Numbered from the stretch's first letter, positions 10,622-19,349 are shown. The stretch: DNA of 64,000 nt from Clostridium neonatale (GCF_001458595.1 NZ_LN890326.1:187762-251761), one strand, 5' to 3'. Notes: a model not told the origin generated them from the letters alone. Numbers and translations: made by a program.

Positions 10622-11944
10622 TTATTTTTTTCTTATTGCATAAATATAGTCTTCTATATATTCTCCAATTATATCTTTTAGTAAATCGTAAGCATTTAAC
10701 TTTAAATCTCCTTCTCTTACCTTTTTATATTGATTATGCATATACTGACTTAAAACTGTAAGAGGAATCTCTGCATTTGATAAATTATCTAACATTTTAT
10801 TTAAAGCAAATTCTACATCTTCATCTGGCATATAATATCTGCATCGATCTGATAAACTATATTTTCTTTCTAATTTAACTTTATATCCAGTTCCGCTATA
10901 ATGTTTACTCCATTGAGCAGGATTTTTTATCATGGTAAAATCTAATATTTCCTTAAATTTTGATAGCTCAATATTGGAATCATATTTTAATAATTCTTCT
11001 TCAATGCAATTCAATAAAAAAGCTCCTTCTCTAAATGCAAATGTAAGTGCTGGACCTACTTTTAATATTATATATCCATCTTCCACCATCTGCCTTAGTG
11101 CATATCTTGTTTGATAATCAGTTGAATGTGCTTCAAAAACTAAATTATCATATTCTTTAATAGCTTTTGATAATTCTGATGCTGCCTCTCTGTCATATTC
11201 CCAAACACTATCAGAACCGTATTCAACACCTGGTTGTACAACAATACCAACAACATACCCAAATGCATTTTCCACTCCATGCTTCTTAAAAGATTCTTTA
11301 AATGTTTCTACTGTTTTCTTAAAGTGTTCTACCTTAGTAACCTGCATTCCTTCTTCTACTTCTTCTTCTGCTTCAGCACCTCCTGGAATAGGTACTTCAC
11401 TACCAATAATATATACTGGATGTACTGCATCAGTATCTTCTTTTAATAAATCCTTATATGCATCTTCAGCTACTTTACATAGTATTCCTGCTCTTTCGGC
11501 TATAATACCATCTCCAAAATGACCTTTTTCAATATCACCCTTTATCGGCATACTCGTATCTATATGAATTTTTGTAAATCCAACCATAACATATTGTCTT
11601 ATTAACTCTTTTGCATTTTCCATAGCTTGTTTTTCATCTGTTTCTTTCCAAGTTAAAGGTCCTAGGTGATCTCCTCCTAATATAAGCTTATCCTTTGGAA
11701 AATCATTTTTTTCACATAAATCATATATAAATTTCTTATACTCTAGTGGTTTCATACCTGTATATCCACCAAATTGATCAACCTGATTAGCAGTTGCCTC
11801 TACAAGTAAATACATATCAGTATTCTTTATTTTATCCATAGCAGCTTCAATGACAAACTTATTTGAACAACAAACAGAAAATATTCCATCATGTTTTCCT
11901 GATTTATAATTTTTTATTATATCTATTATTGGATGTTTATACAT
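10622..11944 (-). CDS. kbaZ: tagatose-1,6-bisphosphate aldolase accessory subunit (KbaZ/GatZ/AgaZ family)
   Basis: 440 residues of the GatZ/KbaZ family. These proteins were once called tagatose-6-phosphate kinases but are known in E. coli to be needed for full activity and stability of the class II tagatose-bisphosphate aldolase. Visible landmarks: FSVCCSNKFVIEAAM, LVEATANQVDQFGGYTGM, LILGGDHLGPLTWK, FTKIHIDTSMPIKGD and FEAHSTDYQTRYALRQMV. ATG 11944 (MYKHPIIDIIKNY) is chosen because GAAGG lies upstream; the frame stays open further 5' without a ribosome site. It is the last gene of the operon and is separated from the aldolase by a 293-bp spacer with two hairpins. Confidence 0.9.
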   Translation of the reverse strand: MYKHPIIDIIKNYKSGKHDGIFSVCCSNKFVIEAAMDKIKNTDMYLLVEATANQVDQFGGYTGMKPLEYKKFIYDLCEKNDFPKDKLILGGDHLGPLTWKETDEKQAMENAKELIRQYVMVGFTKIHIDTSMPIKGDIEKGHFGDGIIAERAGILCKVAEDAYKDLLKEDTDAVHPVYIIGSEVPIPGGAEAEEEVEEGMQVTKVEHFKKTVETFKESFKKHGVENAFGYVVGIVVQPGVEYGSDSVWEYDREAASELSKAIKEYDNLVFEAHSTDYQTRYALRQMVEDGYIILKVGPALTFAFREGAFLLNCIEEELLKYDSNIELSKFKEILDFTMIKNPAQWSKHYSGTGYKVKLERKYSLSDRCRYYMPDEDVEFALNKMLDNLSNAEIPLTVLSQYMHNQYKKVREGDLKLNAYDLLKDIIGEYIEDYIYAIRKK

Positions 11945-12040
11945 ATATTTACCTTCTTTCATTGCATTAATAAAAATATTTTTCACATAATAGCATTTCA
12001 ATTCAAGTTACCTTTATTTATTGTTTATCATCAAAATTAC

Positions 12041-12064
12041 AGCGTAGGTTGTAATACCTACGCT
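12041..12064. repeat. 9-bp-arm hairpin in the aldolase-kbaZ spacer
   Basis: AGCGTAGGT (12041-12049) and ACCTACGCT (12056-12064) form a perfect stem with a 6-base loop. It is unusually GC-rich for the region. No proper U tract follows on either strand, so it may be a processing, attenuation or stabilising element rather than a terminator. Confidence 0.6.
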
Positions 12065-12195
12065 TCACATTATGTCATGTCTATTAAAGTTTTACGAGAA
12101 ATTTACTACTATTGTATTTGTATTTTTTTTATTATAAAATATAGTTGCTTATTTGTTTTATTACTTAGATGTACTAAGTAATAATCATTATTATC

Positions 12196-12227
12196 AGCTT
12201 AGGATTTATTTGACCATTTCCTAAGCT
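12196..12227. terminator. hairpin just after the aldolase gene
   Basis: AGCTTAGGA (12196-12204) and TCCTAAGCT (12219-12227) form a 9-bp stem with a 14-base loop. The T-rich tail (ATTTTTTGTTTT) follows on the plus strand, so as an intrinsic terminator it faces plus-strand transcription. On the minus strand it could mark partial termination or RNA processing between aldolase and kbaZ. Confidence 0.5.
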
Positions 12228-12237
12228 ATTTTTTGTT

Positions 12238-13092
12238 TTAATATCTATTTGCACTTCCACATACTTCAATCTTATGTTTAACTATCTCTTTCATAGCTTC
12301 TTTTCCTGGTGTCATGTATTTTCTTGGATCATTTTCTTTTGAGTTTTCGTTGAAGAATTTCTTTACTGCATTAGCAAAAGGTATCTTTAAGTCTGTCGCA
12401 ACATTTACTTTACATATTCCAAGCGAAATAGCTTCTTTTACTAATTCATCTGGTACATCAGAAGCTCCATGTAAAACTAATGGAATACTCACTTTACTTC
12501 TGATTTCTTTTAATCTTTCAAAATCAAGTTTAGGTTCTCCTTTATATAATCCATGTGCAGTTCCTATCGCTATTGCTAATGAGTCAACATTTGTTTTATT
12601 AACGAATTCTGCTGCATCATCAGGATTAGTATACCTTGTATCTTTCTCATCAACTACTAAATCATCTTCTCTTCCACCAAGTTTTCCAATCTCAGCTTCT
12701 ACAACTGCATCATATCTATGTGCATATTCCACAACATCTTTAACAATTGCTATATTTTCTTCAAAAGGCTTTTTTGAAGCATCTATCATACATGATTTAA
12801 ATCCAATATCAATATCCCTCTTTATAGCATCTACATCTTCAAAATGATCTAAATGTATCGCTATTGGGACATCATATTTGTTTGCTGCTACTTCTGCCAT
12901 AGCTTTAATATAATCAGGACCTGCATAATCCTCTATTGTTGAAGGTGTTCCTGCTATAATTACAGGTGATTTCATTTCCATAGCAGTTTCTGCTACCACT
13001 TGTAATGTTTCCATATTGTGAATGTTAAATGCAGGTACTGCATAACCTTCACGTTGTGCTTTTAAAAGCATTTCTCTTGTTGATAATATCAT
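12238..13092 (-). CDS. class II ketose-bisphosphate aldolase, tagatose-bisphosphate type (GatY/KbaY/AgaY)
   Basis: 284 residues of the zinc-dependent class II aldolase family. Motifs: [13 protein letters not shown], the zinc ligand block [18 protein letters not shown] (about 77-94), the glutamate segment [34 protein letters not shown] and the substrate loop [17 protein letters not shown]. Tagatose- and fructose-bisphosphate aldolases are hard to separate by sequence alone. The KbaZ-like partner, AgaS and GalNAc PTS genes make the tagatose form the best call. It would split tagatose-1,6-bisphosphate into glyceraldehyde-3-phosphate and DHAP. It starts at ATG 13092 behind AAGGGAG, 44 bp after the EIIA gene. 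Confidence 0.9.
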   Translation of the reverse strand: MILSTREMLLKAQREGYAVPAFNIHNMETLQVVAETAMEMKSPVIIAGTPSTIEDYAGPDYIKAMAEVAANKYDVPIAIHLDHFEDVDAIKRDIDIGFKSCMIDASKKPFEENIAIVKDVVEYAHRYDAVVEAEIGKLGGREDDLVVDEKDTRYTNPDDAAEFVNKTNVDSLAIAIGTAHGLYKGEPKLDFERLKEIRSKVSIPLVLHGASDVPDELVKEAISLGICKVNVATDLKIPFANAVKKFFNENSKENDPRKYMTPGKEAMKEIVKHKIEVCGSANRY

Positions 13093-13136
13093 TGTAAATT
13101 ACTCCCTTCTTACTAGAATTAAAATTTTTAATAACT

Positions 13137-13568
13137 TTAAATTCCATCATTAAGATTCTCATCATCAAGTTGTTTTTCTTTTAGTTTAAATATGTTTATT
13201 CCATTAGCACCAGCTTCTTTTGCTGTTTCTATTAAATCTTTCAGCTCCACATTATCTCTTCCAAGTACTACTTCTAATAACATAGGTATATTGGTTCCAG
13301 ATATAACTTCTATGTTTTTATTTATTAATTCTTCCTTTAAAAGTACAGAGTTTGTAAATGGAGACCCTCCTGCTAAATCAGTTAAAATAAAGATATCATC
13401 TCCAAAGTTGTTTATAGTTTCCTTAATATTATTTTTCAATTCAGCAGATCCTTGCCCATCTATAAAATCTATTCCTATGACATTTTCTTGTTCGCCTGCA
13501 ATTAATTTTAATGTGCTTAATAAGCCTGAAGCAAAATTTCCATGACCTGATACTATTATTCCCACCAT
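13137..13568 (-). CDS. PTS EIIA component, mannose/N-acetylgalactosamine family
   Basis: 143 residues of the EIIA-man fold. The phosphorylated histidine is in IIVSGHGNFASGLLSTLK (His9 of the mature numbering used here), and DDIFILTDLAGGSPFTNSV is the second conserved loop. It accepts phosphate from HPr and passes it to EIIB (17378-17854). It is encoded apart from EIIBCD, between AgaS and the aldolase, as seen for AgaF-type subunits. It starts at ATG 13568 behind AAGGAG, 18 bp after agaS. Confidence 0.93.
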   Translation of the reverse strand: MVGIIVSGHGNFASGLLSTLKLIAGEQENVIGIDFIDGQGSAELKNNIKETINNFGDDIFILTDLAGGSPFTNSVLLKEELINKNIEVISGTNIPMLLEVVLGRDNVELKDLIETAKEAGANGINIFKLKEKQLDDENLNDGI

Positions 13569-13586
13569 ATACCTTAACTCCTTGTC

Positions 13587-14747
13587 CTATTTGTATTGAT
13601 GAATTACAACACCTTTAACAACTCTATTTACAGTTCCATCTGGCCTTGGATTATCTGGAGATATATTAAGTTTTAATGAACTTAAATATCCAAACATTTG
13701 ACCAAATATCATATAGTTAAATACTTTATATATATTAGGTACACTTTCTCCATTTATGCAGATATAATTACTACAATTTTCTTTCATAGCTTCATCATTT
13801 TCATACGTAATTACTGTAAGTTTATGATTTCCTAAATCATTATGAATTTCTTTTATTAAATCAATATCATATAATTTTGTGTATTCCTCATTAGTTGCCA
13901 TAATTATTACTAAAGTTTTATCATTAATTATTGATTTAGGTCCATGCCTGAATCCCAATACTGATTCACATACTGTAGTTACTTTTCCACTTGTAAGTTC
14001 AAGATTTTTTAATGCCATCTCCTGACATAATCCTTTTAGCATTCCAGAACCTAAATAAACAACTCTATCACATTCATAATCAACTAATTCTTTAACTTCT
14101 AGCCATCTATTGTCTAATATTTCTTCTGCTTGTAGTGAAACTATCTCAATAAATTCTTTATTTTTTTCTATATTTTCTATATCAAAAACAAGTAATGTTG
14201 CAAGAGTCATACAACTAAAAGAGCTTGTCATTGCAAAACTTTTATCATTAGATTTTTCAGGCATTAAAATCAACATATTTTTTTCATTATTTATACATTT
14301 TTTAGCTAAATCTCCATCCTTGTTGCATGTTATTACAATTTGAAAAATATTATTCACATTATTTTCAAATAAATCATATGCACCTATACTTTCTGGAGAG
14401 TTTCCAGATCTAGCATACGAAACTAATATAGTTTTAGTGTCTTTTTCTATATATTCTTTTGGATTGGAAACTATATCTGTTGTAGCAATTGCCTCAACTC
14501 TAGCATTTAATTTTTTATTTAATTCTAAAACAACTGTATCTCCAACATAATCAGATGTACCTGCTCCAGTTAATACAATTCTTGTATTTTCATCTACATT
14601 TTTATCTATGAATCTTTGTATATTTTCTTTTTGATCTAATATCAATTTATAAGTTTCTCTCCAAAGTTCTGGCTGCTGTCTTATTTCTGTTGCTGTAAAT
14701 ATAGCTTTTATTTTTTCTAGTTCTTCTAAACTTTTTCCAAAAATCAT
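13587..14747 (-). CDS. agaS: AgaS-type SIS-domain aminosugar-phosphate deaminase/isomerase
   Basis: 386 residues with tandem sugar-isomerase (SIS) domains. The first has RIVLTGAGTSDYVGDTVVLEL and VSYARSGNSPESIGAYDLFE; the second has DRVVYLGSGMLKGLCQEMALKN and SVLGFRHGPKSII, a GlmS-like substrate site. In characterised aga pathways AgaS deaminates and isomerises galactosamine-6-phosphate to tagatose-6-phosphate. The neighbouring GalNAc PTS, deacetylase and aldolase genes support that role over a glucosamine-specific one. It starts at ATG 14747 behind AAGGAG, downstream of a 22-bp-arm hairpin. Confidence 0.9.
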   Translation of the reverse strand: MIFGKSLEELEKIKAIFTATEIRQQPELWRETYKLILDQKENIQRFIDKNVDENTRIVLTGAGTSDYVGDTVVLELNKKLNARVEAIATTDIVSNPKEYIEKDTKTILVSYARSGNSPESIGAYDLFENNVNNIFQIVITCNKDGDLAKKCINNEKNMLILMPEKSNDKSFAMTSSFSCMTLATLLVFDIENIEKNKEFIEIVSLQAEEILDNRWLEVKELVDYECDRVVYLGSGMLKGLCQEMALKNLELTSGKVTTVCESVLGFRHGPKSIINDKTLVIIMATNEEYTKLYDIDLIKEIHNDLGNHKLTVITYENDEAMKENCSNYICINGESVPNIYKVFNYMIFGQMFGYLSSLKLNISPDNPRPDGTVNRVVKGVVIHQYK

Positions 14748-14771
14748 TTTTCTTCTCCTTATCTGTAATTT

Positions 14772-14823
14772 TTAATTGATAAGTTGTAATTTAAAAATAT
14801 CTAAATCACAACTTATCAATTAA
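14772..14823 (-). repeat. long hairpin between the GntR gene and agaS
   Basis: Arms of 22 bases (14772-14793 and 14802-14823) with one mismatch flank an 8-base loop. In minus-strand RNA the mismatch becomes a G-U wobble; in plus-strand RNA it is A-C. This favours function in the minus transcript. No U tract follows, and the agaS ribosome site is only about 15 nt downstream, so RNA stabilisation or processing is more likely than termination. Confidence 0.65.
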
Positions 14824-14862
14824 GAAAATTATATTCAATATAGATTAATATTCTTTATCGTA

Positions 14863-15609
14863 TCAATCAATATTATCAGCATCATTTATTAAACAAACCC
14901 TATATTTAAACTTATCTCCTCTAGTAATACTTACTGTATACTCAATTATCTGTTGATTTTCATATGTAAGCCTCTCCACCTTTAAAGCACATTCTCCTTC
15001 TTTTATCTTTAAATATATACTTTCAAGCTTATTTACTAAGATAGGCCTAAACAATTCTTCTGCATATGTTATTTTAGTATGATAATTTTTATTGAAAACA
15101 TCATACATAGAATTTTCTTCTAACATTTTTTTATTTAAATCTTCAAATCTGTTATATGGAAGATATGATATTTCATATATCATAGGTACTCCATCAGCTA
15201 ATCTTATTCTAGCAATCTTATATACTAAATCATTTTCTCTTAATTTTAATTTTGATGCTATTTTTTCATCTAGCTCTACAATTTCAAATGTTAATATTTC
15301 TGTAGTAGGCACCTTTCCTTTCTTTCTCATATCTTCAGAGAAAGAATAAAATTTTGTTAGATTTTGTTCCATTGTACGTTCGGCAACAAAATTACCTTTA
15401 CCTTGGATTTTATATATATATCCATTCTTTTGAAGATAATCAAGAGCCTGCCTCACAGTTACTCTGCTTAAAGAATATTGCTTACTAATTTCTCTTTCTG
15501 TATCTAACTTATCATTTTCATGCATATTTTTTTCAATATCTTCAATAAAAATATCAGCTAATTGTATATATAATGGAATTTTTGAATTCTTATCAATTTT
15601 TTGTTTCAT
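14863..15609 (-). CDS. GntR-family (HutC/UTRA type) transcriptional regulator
   Basis: About 248 residues: an N-terminal winged helix (KIPLYIQLADIFIEDIE, DKLDTEREISKQYSLSRVTV, ALDYLQKNGYIYKIQGKGNF) and a C-terminal UTRA ligand domain ending TVSITRGDKFKYRVCL. HutC-type members such as NagR and DasR sense amino-sugar phosphates. It sits inside the PTS-aga operon, between EIID and AgaS, so it most likely represses these genes. ATG 15609 is chosen; a TTG 18 bases upstream is in frame, and the nearest GGAG is rather far (12 nt). Two ATTGGTAT half-sites 22 bp apart lie upstream. Confidence 0.88.
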   Translation of the reverse strand: MKQKIDKNSKIPLYIQLADIFIEDIEKNMHENDKLDTEREISKQYSLSRVTVRQALDYLQKNGYIYKIQGKGNFVAERTMEQNLTKFYSFSEDMRKKGKVPTTEILTFEIVELDEKIASKLKLRENDLVYKIARIRLADGVPMIYEISYLPYNRFEDLNKKMLEENSMYDVFNKNYHTKITYAEELFRPILVNKLESIYLKIKEGECALKVERLTYENQQIIEYTVSITRGDKFKYRVCLINDADNID

Positions 15610-15699
15610 GGTATGGCCACGCTCCAATTCTACAGTATATTTTTACTTATTATATCATTATATAGTAATAAATATATCATTTTTCCAGGCATTAAATCA

Positions 15700-15729
15700 A
15701 TACCAATTTCGCAGCATAACCATACCAAT
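15700..15729 (-). promoter_or_regulatory. paired ATTGGTAT half-sites upstream of the GntR gene
   Basis: ATACCAAT occurs at 15700-15707 and 15722-15729, 22 bp apart (about two helical turns, same DNA face). The same half-site forms a full palindrome at 18113-18128. This suggests autoregulation by the GntR protein; it is an inference from repetition only. Confidence 0.45.
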
Positions 15730-15742
15730 CTTAAATTATATT

Positions 15743-16594
15743 TTATAATATAGCGAATCCTGTAAATTGTTGAATAGCTTTAGCTACTATTCCCATAATA
15801 ACTGTAATTGTTATTAATTTAACTGGTGAATATCCCTTCTTTAACAACTTATACATTAACAATGTATAACCAAGAGCTAACATATTAGGCATTACAGCAT
15901 CTAAAACGCCTTCTTGAACCTTAACTGCTGAATCTCCAACTGCTGAACCTACTGCAATTACCATTGTAGTTTTTAATTTTACCATTGAAGCTATTAATCC
16001 TCCAACAACTGTTAGACCAACAATTGATGCTGCATGAGAAATCTTCTTTGTTTGTTCTTTCAATGTAGCTATTGCATTAACGCCAGTATTGTATCCATAT
16101 TTCATTAAGAAAAATCTTAAGAAGAAATGTAATGCATTAAATAAAATCAAGAATACAAATGGTCCTGCTATATTTCCTTCCATTGCAATTGAAGCACCAA
16201 TACCTACGCATATAGGAAGTGCAGTCAGCCAAAATAATGCATCTCCTATACCTCCGAGAGGTCCCATTGTAGCAACCTTTACAGCTCTTATTGTATTTCT
16301 ATCTTCTTTATTTTCTTCCATAGCAAGTATTAAACCCATTATAAAATTAACTAAAAATGGATGTGTATTAAAAAACTCCATATGATCTTTCATTGATTTT
16401 GAAAGGTCTTCTTTATTTTTATGAATCTTTTTTAATCCTGGTAATAATCCATATAACCAACCACAAGCCTGCATTCTTTCATAGTTAAAAGATGCTTGCA
16501 ATAATAATGAACGCCACACCATTTTATTTAAATCACCATTAGTAATAACCTTTTTCCTTGAAGGGTCTTTATAAGTATTAGATTCCATCATCAT
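15743..16594 (-). CDS. PTS EIID component, mannose/N-acetylgalactosamine family
   Basis: About 283 residues of the EIID-man family. The family hallmarks ITNGDLNKMVWRSLLLQASFNYERMQACGW, GPLGGIGDALFWLTALPICVGIGASI and the C-terminal membrane segments are visible. With EIIC it forms the membrane channel of the PTS permease. It overlaps the EIIC gene by 17 bp. Three consecutive ATG codons follow AGGAGG (16594, 16591, 16588); the third has the best spacing. Specificity for GalNAc rather than mannose or GlcNAc is inferred from agaS, the deacetylase and the tagatose aldolase. Confidence 0.93.
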   Translation of the reverse strand: MMMESNTYKDPSRKKVITNGDLNKMVWRSLLLQASFNYERMQACGWLYGLLPGLKKIHKNKEDLSKSMKDHMEFFNTHPFLVNFIMGLILAMEENKEDRNTIRAVKVATMGPLGGIGDALFWLTALPICVGIGASIAMEGNIAGPFVFLILFNALHFFLRFFLMKYGYNTGVNAIATLKEQTKKISHAASIVGLTVVGGLIASMVKLKTTMVIAVGSAVGDSAVKVQEGVLDAVMPNMLALGYTLLMYKLLKKGYSPVKLITITVIMGIVAKAIQQFTGFAIL

Positions 16595-17348
16595 ATACCT
16601 CCTCTACCACTTTTTCTCTTGAATCACTATTATTTTTTGAGAAATAATCATATAAAGCAATACATACTCCTAGTAATGCTAATCCTAAAATTGGTAAGTT
16701 GAAATATGTTACTAATAAGAATCCTAAAATCATAAATCCAACATATTCTTTCTTTAACATTATCTTTAATAACATTGCGAAACCTATTGCTGGCATTATT
16801 CCACCTGCTACTGATAGTCCATCTATTATCCATGTTGGAATTGAACTTACAATAGCTGCTGCCTTATCAGCACCTAATAATATTGGTAAAAAAGCTATAG
16901 TAAAATAGAATATAAATAGCACTACTAGTCCTAAATAATTTATTCTTTCGATTCCTGCTGTATCGGCATCTTCACAATACTTGTCCGCTTTATGCATAAA
17001 GAAAGAAAAAGCAGTAAATAGTAATGTTATTGCAGCTTGTACTGCTACAGCAAATGGTACAGCTATACCAATAGCTGCTTGTGCATCTAATTTGCCTAAA
17101 ATAGCTATACTAGTTCCTATGATTCCCCCTATAACAACATTTGGTGGTTGTGCTCCTGCAAGTGGTACCATACCCATCCAAACAAGTTCAAGTGATGCTC
17201 CAACTATAAGTCCAGTTTTCATATCTCCTAAAATCAATCCCACTACAAGGCCTGTTACTATTGGTCTATGAATATGTGTTAATCCATCAAACATATCCAC
17301 ACCTGCTATACCAGCCCATAGCCCTATTAATAGCGCTTGTACAAACAT
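16578..17348 (-). CDS. PTS EIIC component, sorbose/mannose/N-acetylgalactosamine family
   Basis: 256 residues, strongly hydrophobic, of the EIIC-man (AgaC/AgaW-like) family. Visible signatures: LLIGLWAGIAGVDMFDGLTH, RPIVTGLVVGLILGDMKTGLIVGASLELVWMG and AGAQPPNVVIGGIIGT. It forms the sugar-translocating membrane unit with EIID. It starts at ATG 17348 behind AAGGAGG, 29 bp after the EIIB gene, and is translationally coupled to EIID by overlap. Confidence 0.93.
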   Translation of the reverse strand: MFVQALLIGLWAGIAGVDMFDGLTHIHRPIVTGLVVGLILGDMKTGLIVGASLELVWMGMVPLAGAQPPNVVIGGIIGTSIAILGKLDAQAAIGIAVPFAVAVQAAITLLFTAFSFFMHKADKYCEDADTAGIERINYLGLVVLFIFYFTIAFLPILLGADKAAAIVSSIPTWIIDGLSVAGGIMPAIGFAMLLKIMLKKEYVGFMILGFLLVTYFNLPILGLALLGVCIALYDYFSKNNSDSREKVVEEVYDDGI

Positions 17349-17377
17349 AAAGTTTCCTCCTTAAAATTAATTCTTAT

Positions 17378-17854
17378 TTAAATATGTTTATAAATATCTT
17401 CATCAATATTTTCATCTGGTACTCTTCTTATTTCTAATGCTATTCCTAATTCTTTTAAGTTTCTAAATGCTTCTTTATCATTTTCATCTATTGAGACTGT
17501 TGATGAAATTTGTTCCTTACCTTCTGAGAAATGCATATTTCCTATATTTATCTTGTCAATTGGTACATTACCTTCTGCTAACCTCAAAGCATCTTGTGGA
17601 TTTCTTACTACTAGAAAAATCTTTTGTCTTGGTGCTGCCTTATGAATTACATCAATTGTCTTTTGTATAGAAAAAAATCTAATTCCTATAGCATCCGGTA
17701 TTACCATTTCCATCAGATTTTGTTGTACCGGATCTTGGGACACTTCATCATTCGCAACTACAATTAAGTTTGCACCTAGATGATTCACCCAAGTTACTCC
17801 CACTTGTCCATGTACAAGTCGATTATCAATTCTTGTTAATAAAATATTAGGCAT
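17378..17854 (-). CDS. PTS EIIB component, mannose/N-acetylgalactosamine family
   Basis: 158 residues of the EIIB-man family. The phospho-histidine lies in LLTRIDNRLVHGQVGVTWV, and LIVVANDEVSQDPVQQNLMEM follows. It passes phosphate from EIIA to the incoming sugar, giving the sugar-6-phosphate. ATG 17854 (MPNILLTRID) is preferred over an upstream in-frame start at 17890 because GAGGGGA lies just before it. It is the first gene of the PTS operon and is divergent from the deacetylase gene across a 314-bp region with operator-like palindromes. Confidence 0.93.
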   Translation of the reverse strand: MPNILLTRIDNRLVHGQVGVTWVNHLGANLIVVANDEVSQDPVQQNLMEMVIPDAIGIRFFSIQKTIDVIHKAAPRQKIFLVVRNPQDALRLAEGNVPIDKINIGNMHFSEGKEQISSTVSIDENDKEAFRNLKELGIALEIRRVPDENIDEDIYKHI

Positions 17855-18072
17855 AAAACCATTCCCCTCACTTATTTTGGTATTAACCAATTTATATTTT
17901 TATTTTATATCCAGTTATATAAGTTGTCAACATTTTCATAGGAATTTTTTCAAATAATTATTTTTACTTTTTAAACCAGCTACTATGCATAATGTTCTTA
18001 ATATATTCCTTATATTTTTAATTTAAAATAATACTTGTCCAGATCTTATTTATAAAACATATAAATTTTTCT

Positions 18073-18086
18073 TGAAAGCAGTATCA
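18073..18086. promoter_or_regulatory. cre-like catabolite response element
   Basis: TGAAAGCAGTATCA matches the CcpA cre consensus TGNAARCGNWWNCA at all but one defined position (A for G at position 8). It lies in the divergent region between the PTS operon and the deacetylase gene, as expected for carbon catabolite control. Single-mismatch matches occur by chance in AT-rich DNA, so this is tentative. Confidence 0.35.
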
Positions 18087-18112
18087 TGTATATTCTATAA
18101 TTAGAATATACA

Positions 18113-18128
18113 ATTGGATAATACCAAT
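18113..18128. promoter_or_regulatory. 16-bp palindromic operator for the GntR regulator
   Basis: ATTGGATAATACCAAT is palindromic (ATTGG-N6-CCAAT) and has the size and layout of NagR/DasR-type GntR operators. It lies between the divergent PTS EIIB and deacetylase genes. Matching half-sites stand upstream of the GntR gene and in the tail of the small gene before the sugar-binding protein (ATTGGTAC near 21792). The intergenic region 17855-18168 also has a TATTCTA/TAGAATA palindrome at 18091-18108. Confidence 0.55.
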
Positions 18129-18168
18129 ATTAAAATTTCAAATATATATAAAATTGGAGTGATATAGT

Positions 18169-19308
18169 ATGTTAATAAAAAATTGTAAAATAATTAAACT
18201 AGACCATATCGAATTAGGATCTGTTCTTATTGAAGATGGAAAGATACAAGAATTAAATCCCGCAAATTATGAATGCAATGAAGTTATTGATGCAAATGGC
18301 TTATTTTTGTCACCAGGCTTTATAGATATACATATTCATGGTGCTGGAGGCTATGATACAATGGACGGAACTGTTGATGCCATTGATTCTATATCAAAAA
18401 CAATAGTCAAGCACGGAACAACTTCTTTCCTTCCAACAACAATGACAGTTTCTGTTGAACAAATAAATAAATCAATGCATGCAATAAAGGAATTGAAAGA
18501 AAAAGGCACTTCTGGTGCTCAGGTGCTGGGAGCTCATCTCGAGGGGCCATTTGTAAGTCCTTCTGCAATAGGTGCTCAAAATCCTAAATATCTTCTAGCT
18601 CCTTCTATAGAGACCTTTAATGAAATGACTGCCGAATGTGAAGATGTTGTTGTATCAATAACATTAGCACCAGAATTAAATGGAAGTTTAAATCTTATAA
18701 AGCATTTATCTAAAAAAAATATTAATTGCTCATTAGGACATACAAGAGCTACATACGAAGAAACAATGAAAGCTATAGATGCTGGTGCTAATCATTCTAC
18801 TCATCTTTATAATGCAATGCCACCATTTAATCATAGATCACCTGGCATTATAGGTGCATTATTTGATAGTTCTAAAATAACCATAGAAACAATATCAGAT
18901 GGAATCCATATTTCTTACCCAGCATTAAGAATAGCTTATAAACAAAAAAGCTCTGATAAATCTATTTTGGTAACAGATGCTATGATGGCCTGTTGTATGC
19001 CTGATGGTAATTACACACTTGGAGGTCAAGATGTTATAGTTAAAGATAATGCAGCAAGAATTAAAACAGGATCATTAGCTGGATCAGTTCTAACATTAGA
19101 TGCTGCTATAAGAAATGTTTATAATAATTGTAATATGCCTTTATATGAAGTTGTTAAAATGGCTACTTATAATCCCGCAAAATATTGTAATGTATCAGAT
19201 CATAAAGGACTAATAAAAAAAGGCTATGACGCAGACTTAGTATTATTTGATGAAAATATAAATGTTAAGCAAGTATTTATTGACGGAAAATCCATTTTTA
19301 ATGCATAA
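18169..19308 (+). CDS. nagA: N-acetylgalactosamine/N-acetylglucosamine-6-phosphate deacetylase (NagA/AgaA)
   Basis: 379 residues of the NagA amidohydrolase family. Visible sites: the N-terminal metal block PGFIDIHIHGAGGYDTMDGT, the catalytic-metal loop LGAHLEGPFVSPSAIGAQNP (about 123-142), the zinc histidine regions SLGHTRATYEE and GANHSTHLYNAMPPFNHRSPG, and the catalytic Asp in LVTDAMMACCMPDGNYTLGG. It removes acetate from the aminosugar-6-phosphate. It starts at ATG 18169 behind GGAGTGA and is divergent from the PTS operon. In this setting GalNAc-6-phosphate is the expected substrate, although dual use with GlcNAc-6-phosphate is possible. Confidence 0.93.
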   Translation: MLIKNCKIIKLDHIELGSVLIEDGKIQELNPANYECNEVIDANGLFLSPGFIDIHIHGAGGYDTMDGTVDAIDSISKTIVKHGTTSFLPTTMTVSVEQINKSMHAIKELKEKGTSGAQVLGAHLEGPFVSPSAIGAQNPKYLLAPSIETFNEMTAECEDVVVSITLAPELNGSLNLIKHLSKKNINCSLGHTRATYEETMKAIDAGANHSTHLYNAMPPFNHRSPGIIGALFDSSKITIETISDGIHISYPALRIAYKQKSSDKSILVTDAMMACCMPDGNYTLGGQDVIVKDNAARIKTGSLAGSVLTLDAAIRNVYNNCNMPLYEVVKMATYNPAKYCNVSDHKGLIKKGYDADLVLFDENINVKQVFIDGKSIFNA

Positions 19309-19310
19309 TA

Positions 19311-19349
19311 AAATAGAGATATGCAGATTATTTCTGCATATCTCTATTT
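19311..19349. terminator. bidirectional terminator between nagA and the kinase
   Basis: Perfect 17-bp arms (19311-19327, 19333-19349; AAATAGAGATATGCAGA and complement) with a 5-base loop. It begins 2 bp after the nagA stop and its right arm contains the kinase stop codon, so it serves both converging genes. Confidence 0.88.

Noticed and set aside
11933..12181. 82-codon plus-strand frame
   Set aside because: It overlaps the start of kbaZ and a hairpin spacer. The product is an AT-driven hydrophobic string.
12314..12847. 177-codon open frame on the plus strand
   Set aside because: Antisense shadow of the class II aldolase gene. No ribosome site, and the Ser/Thr-rich product is typical of antisense frames.
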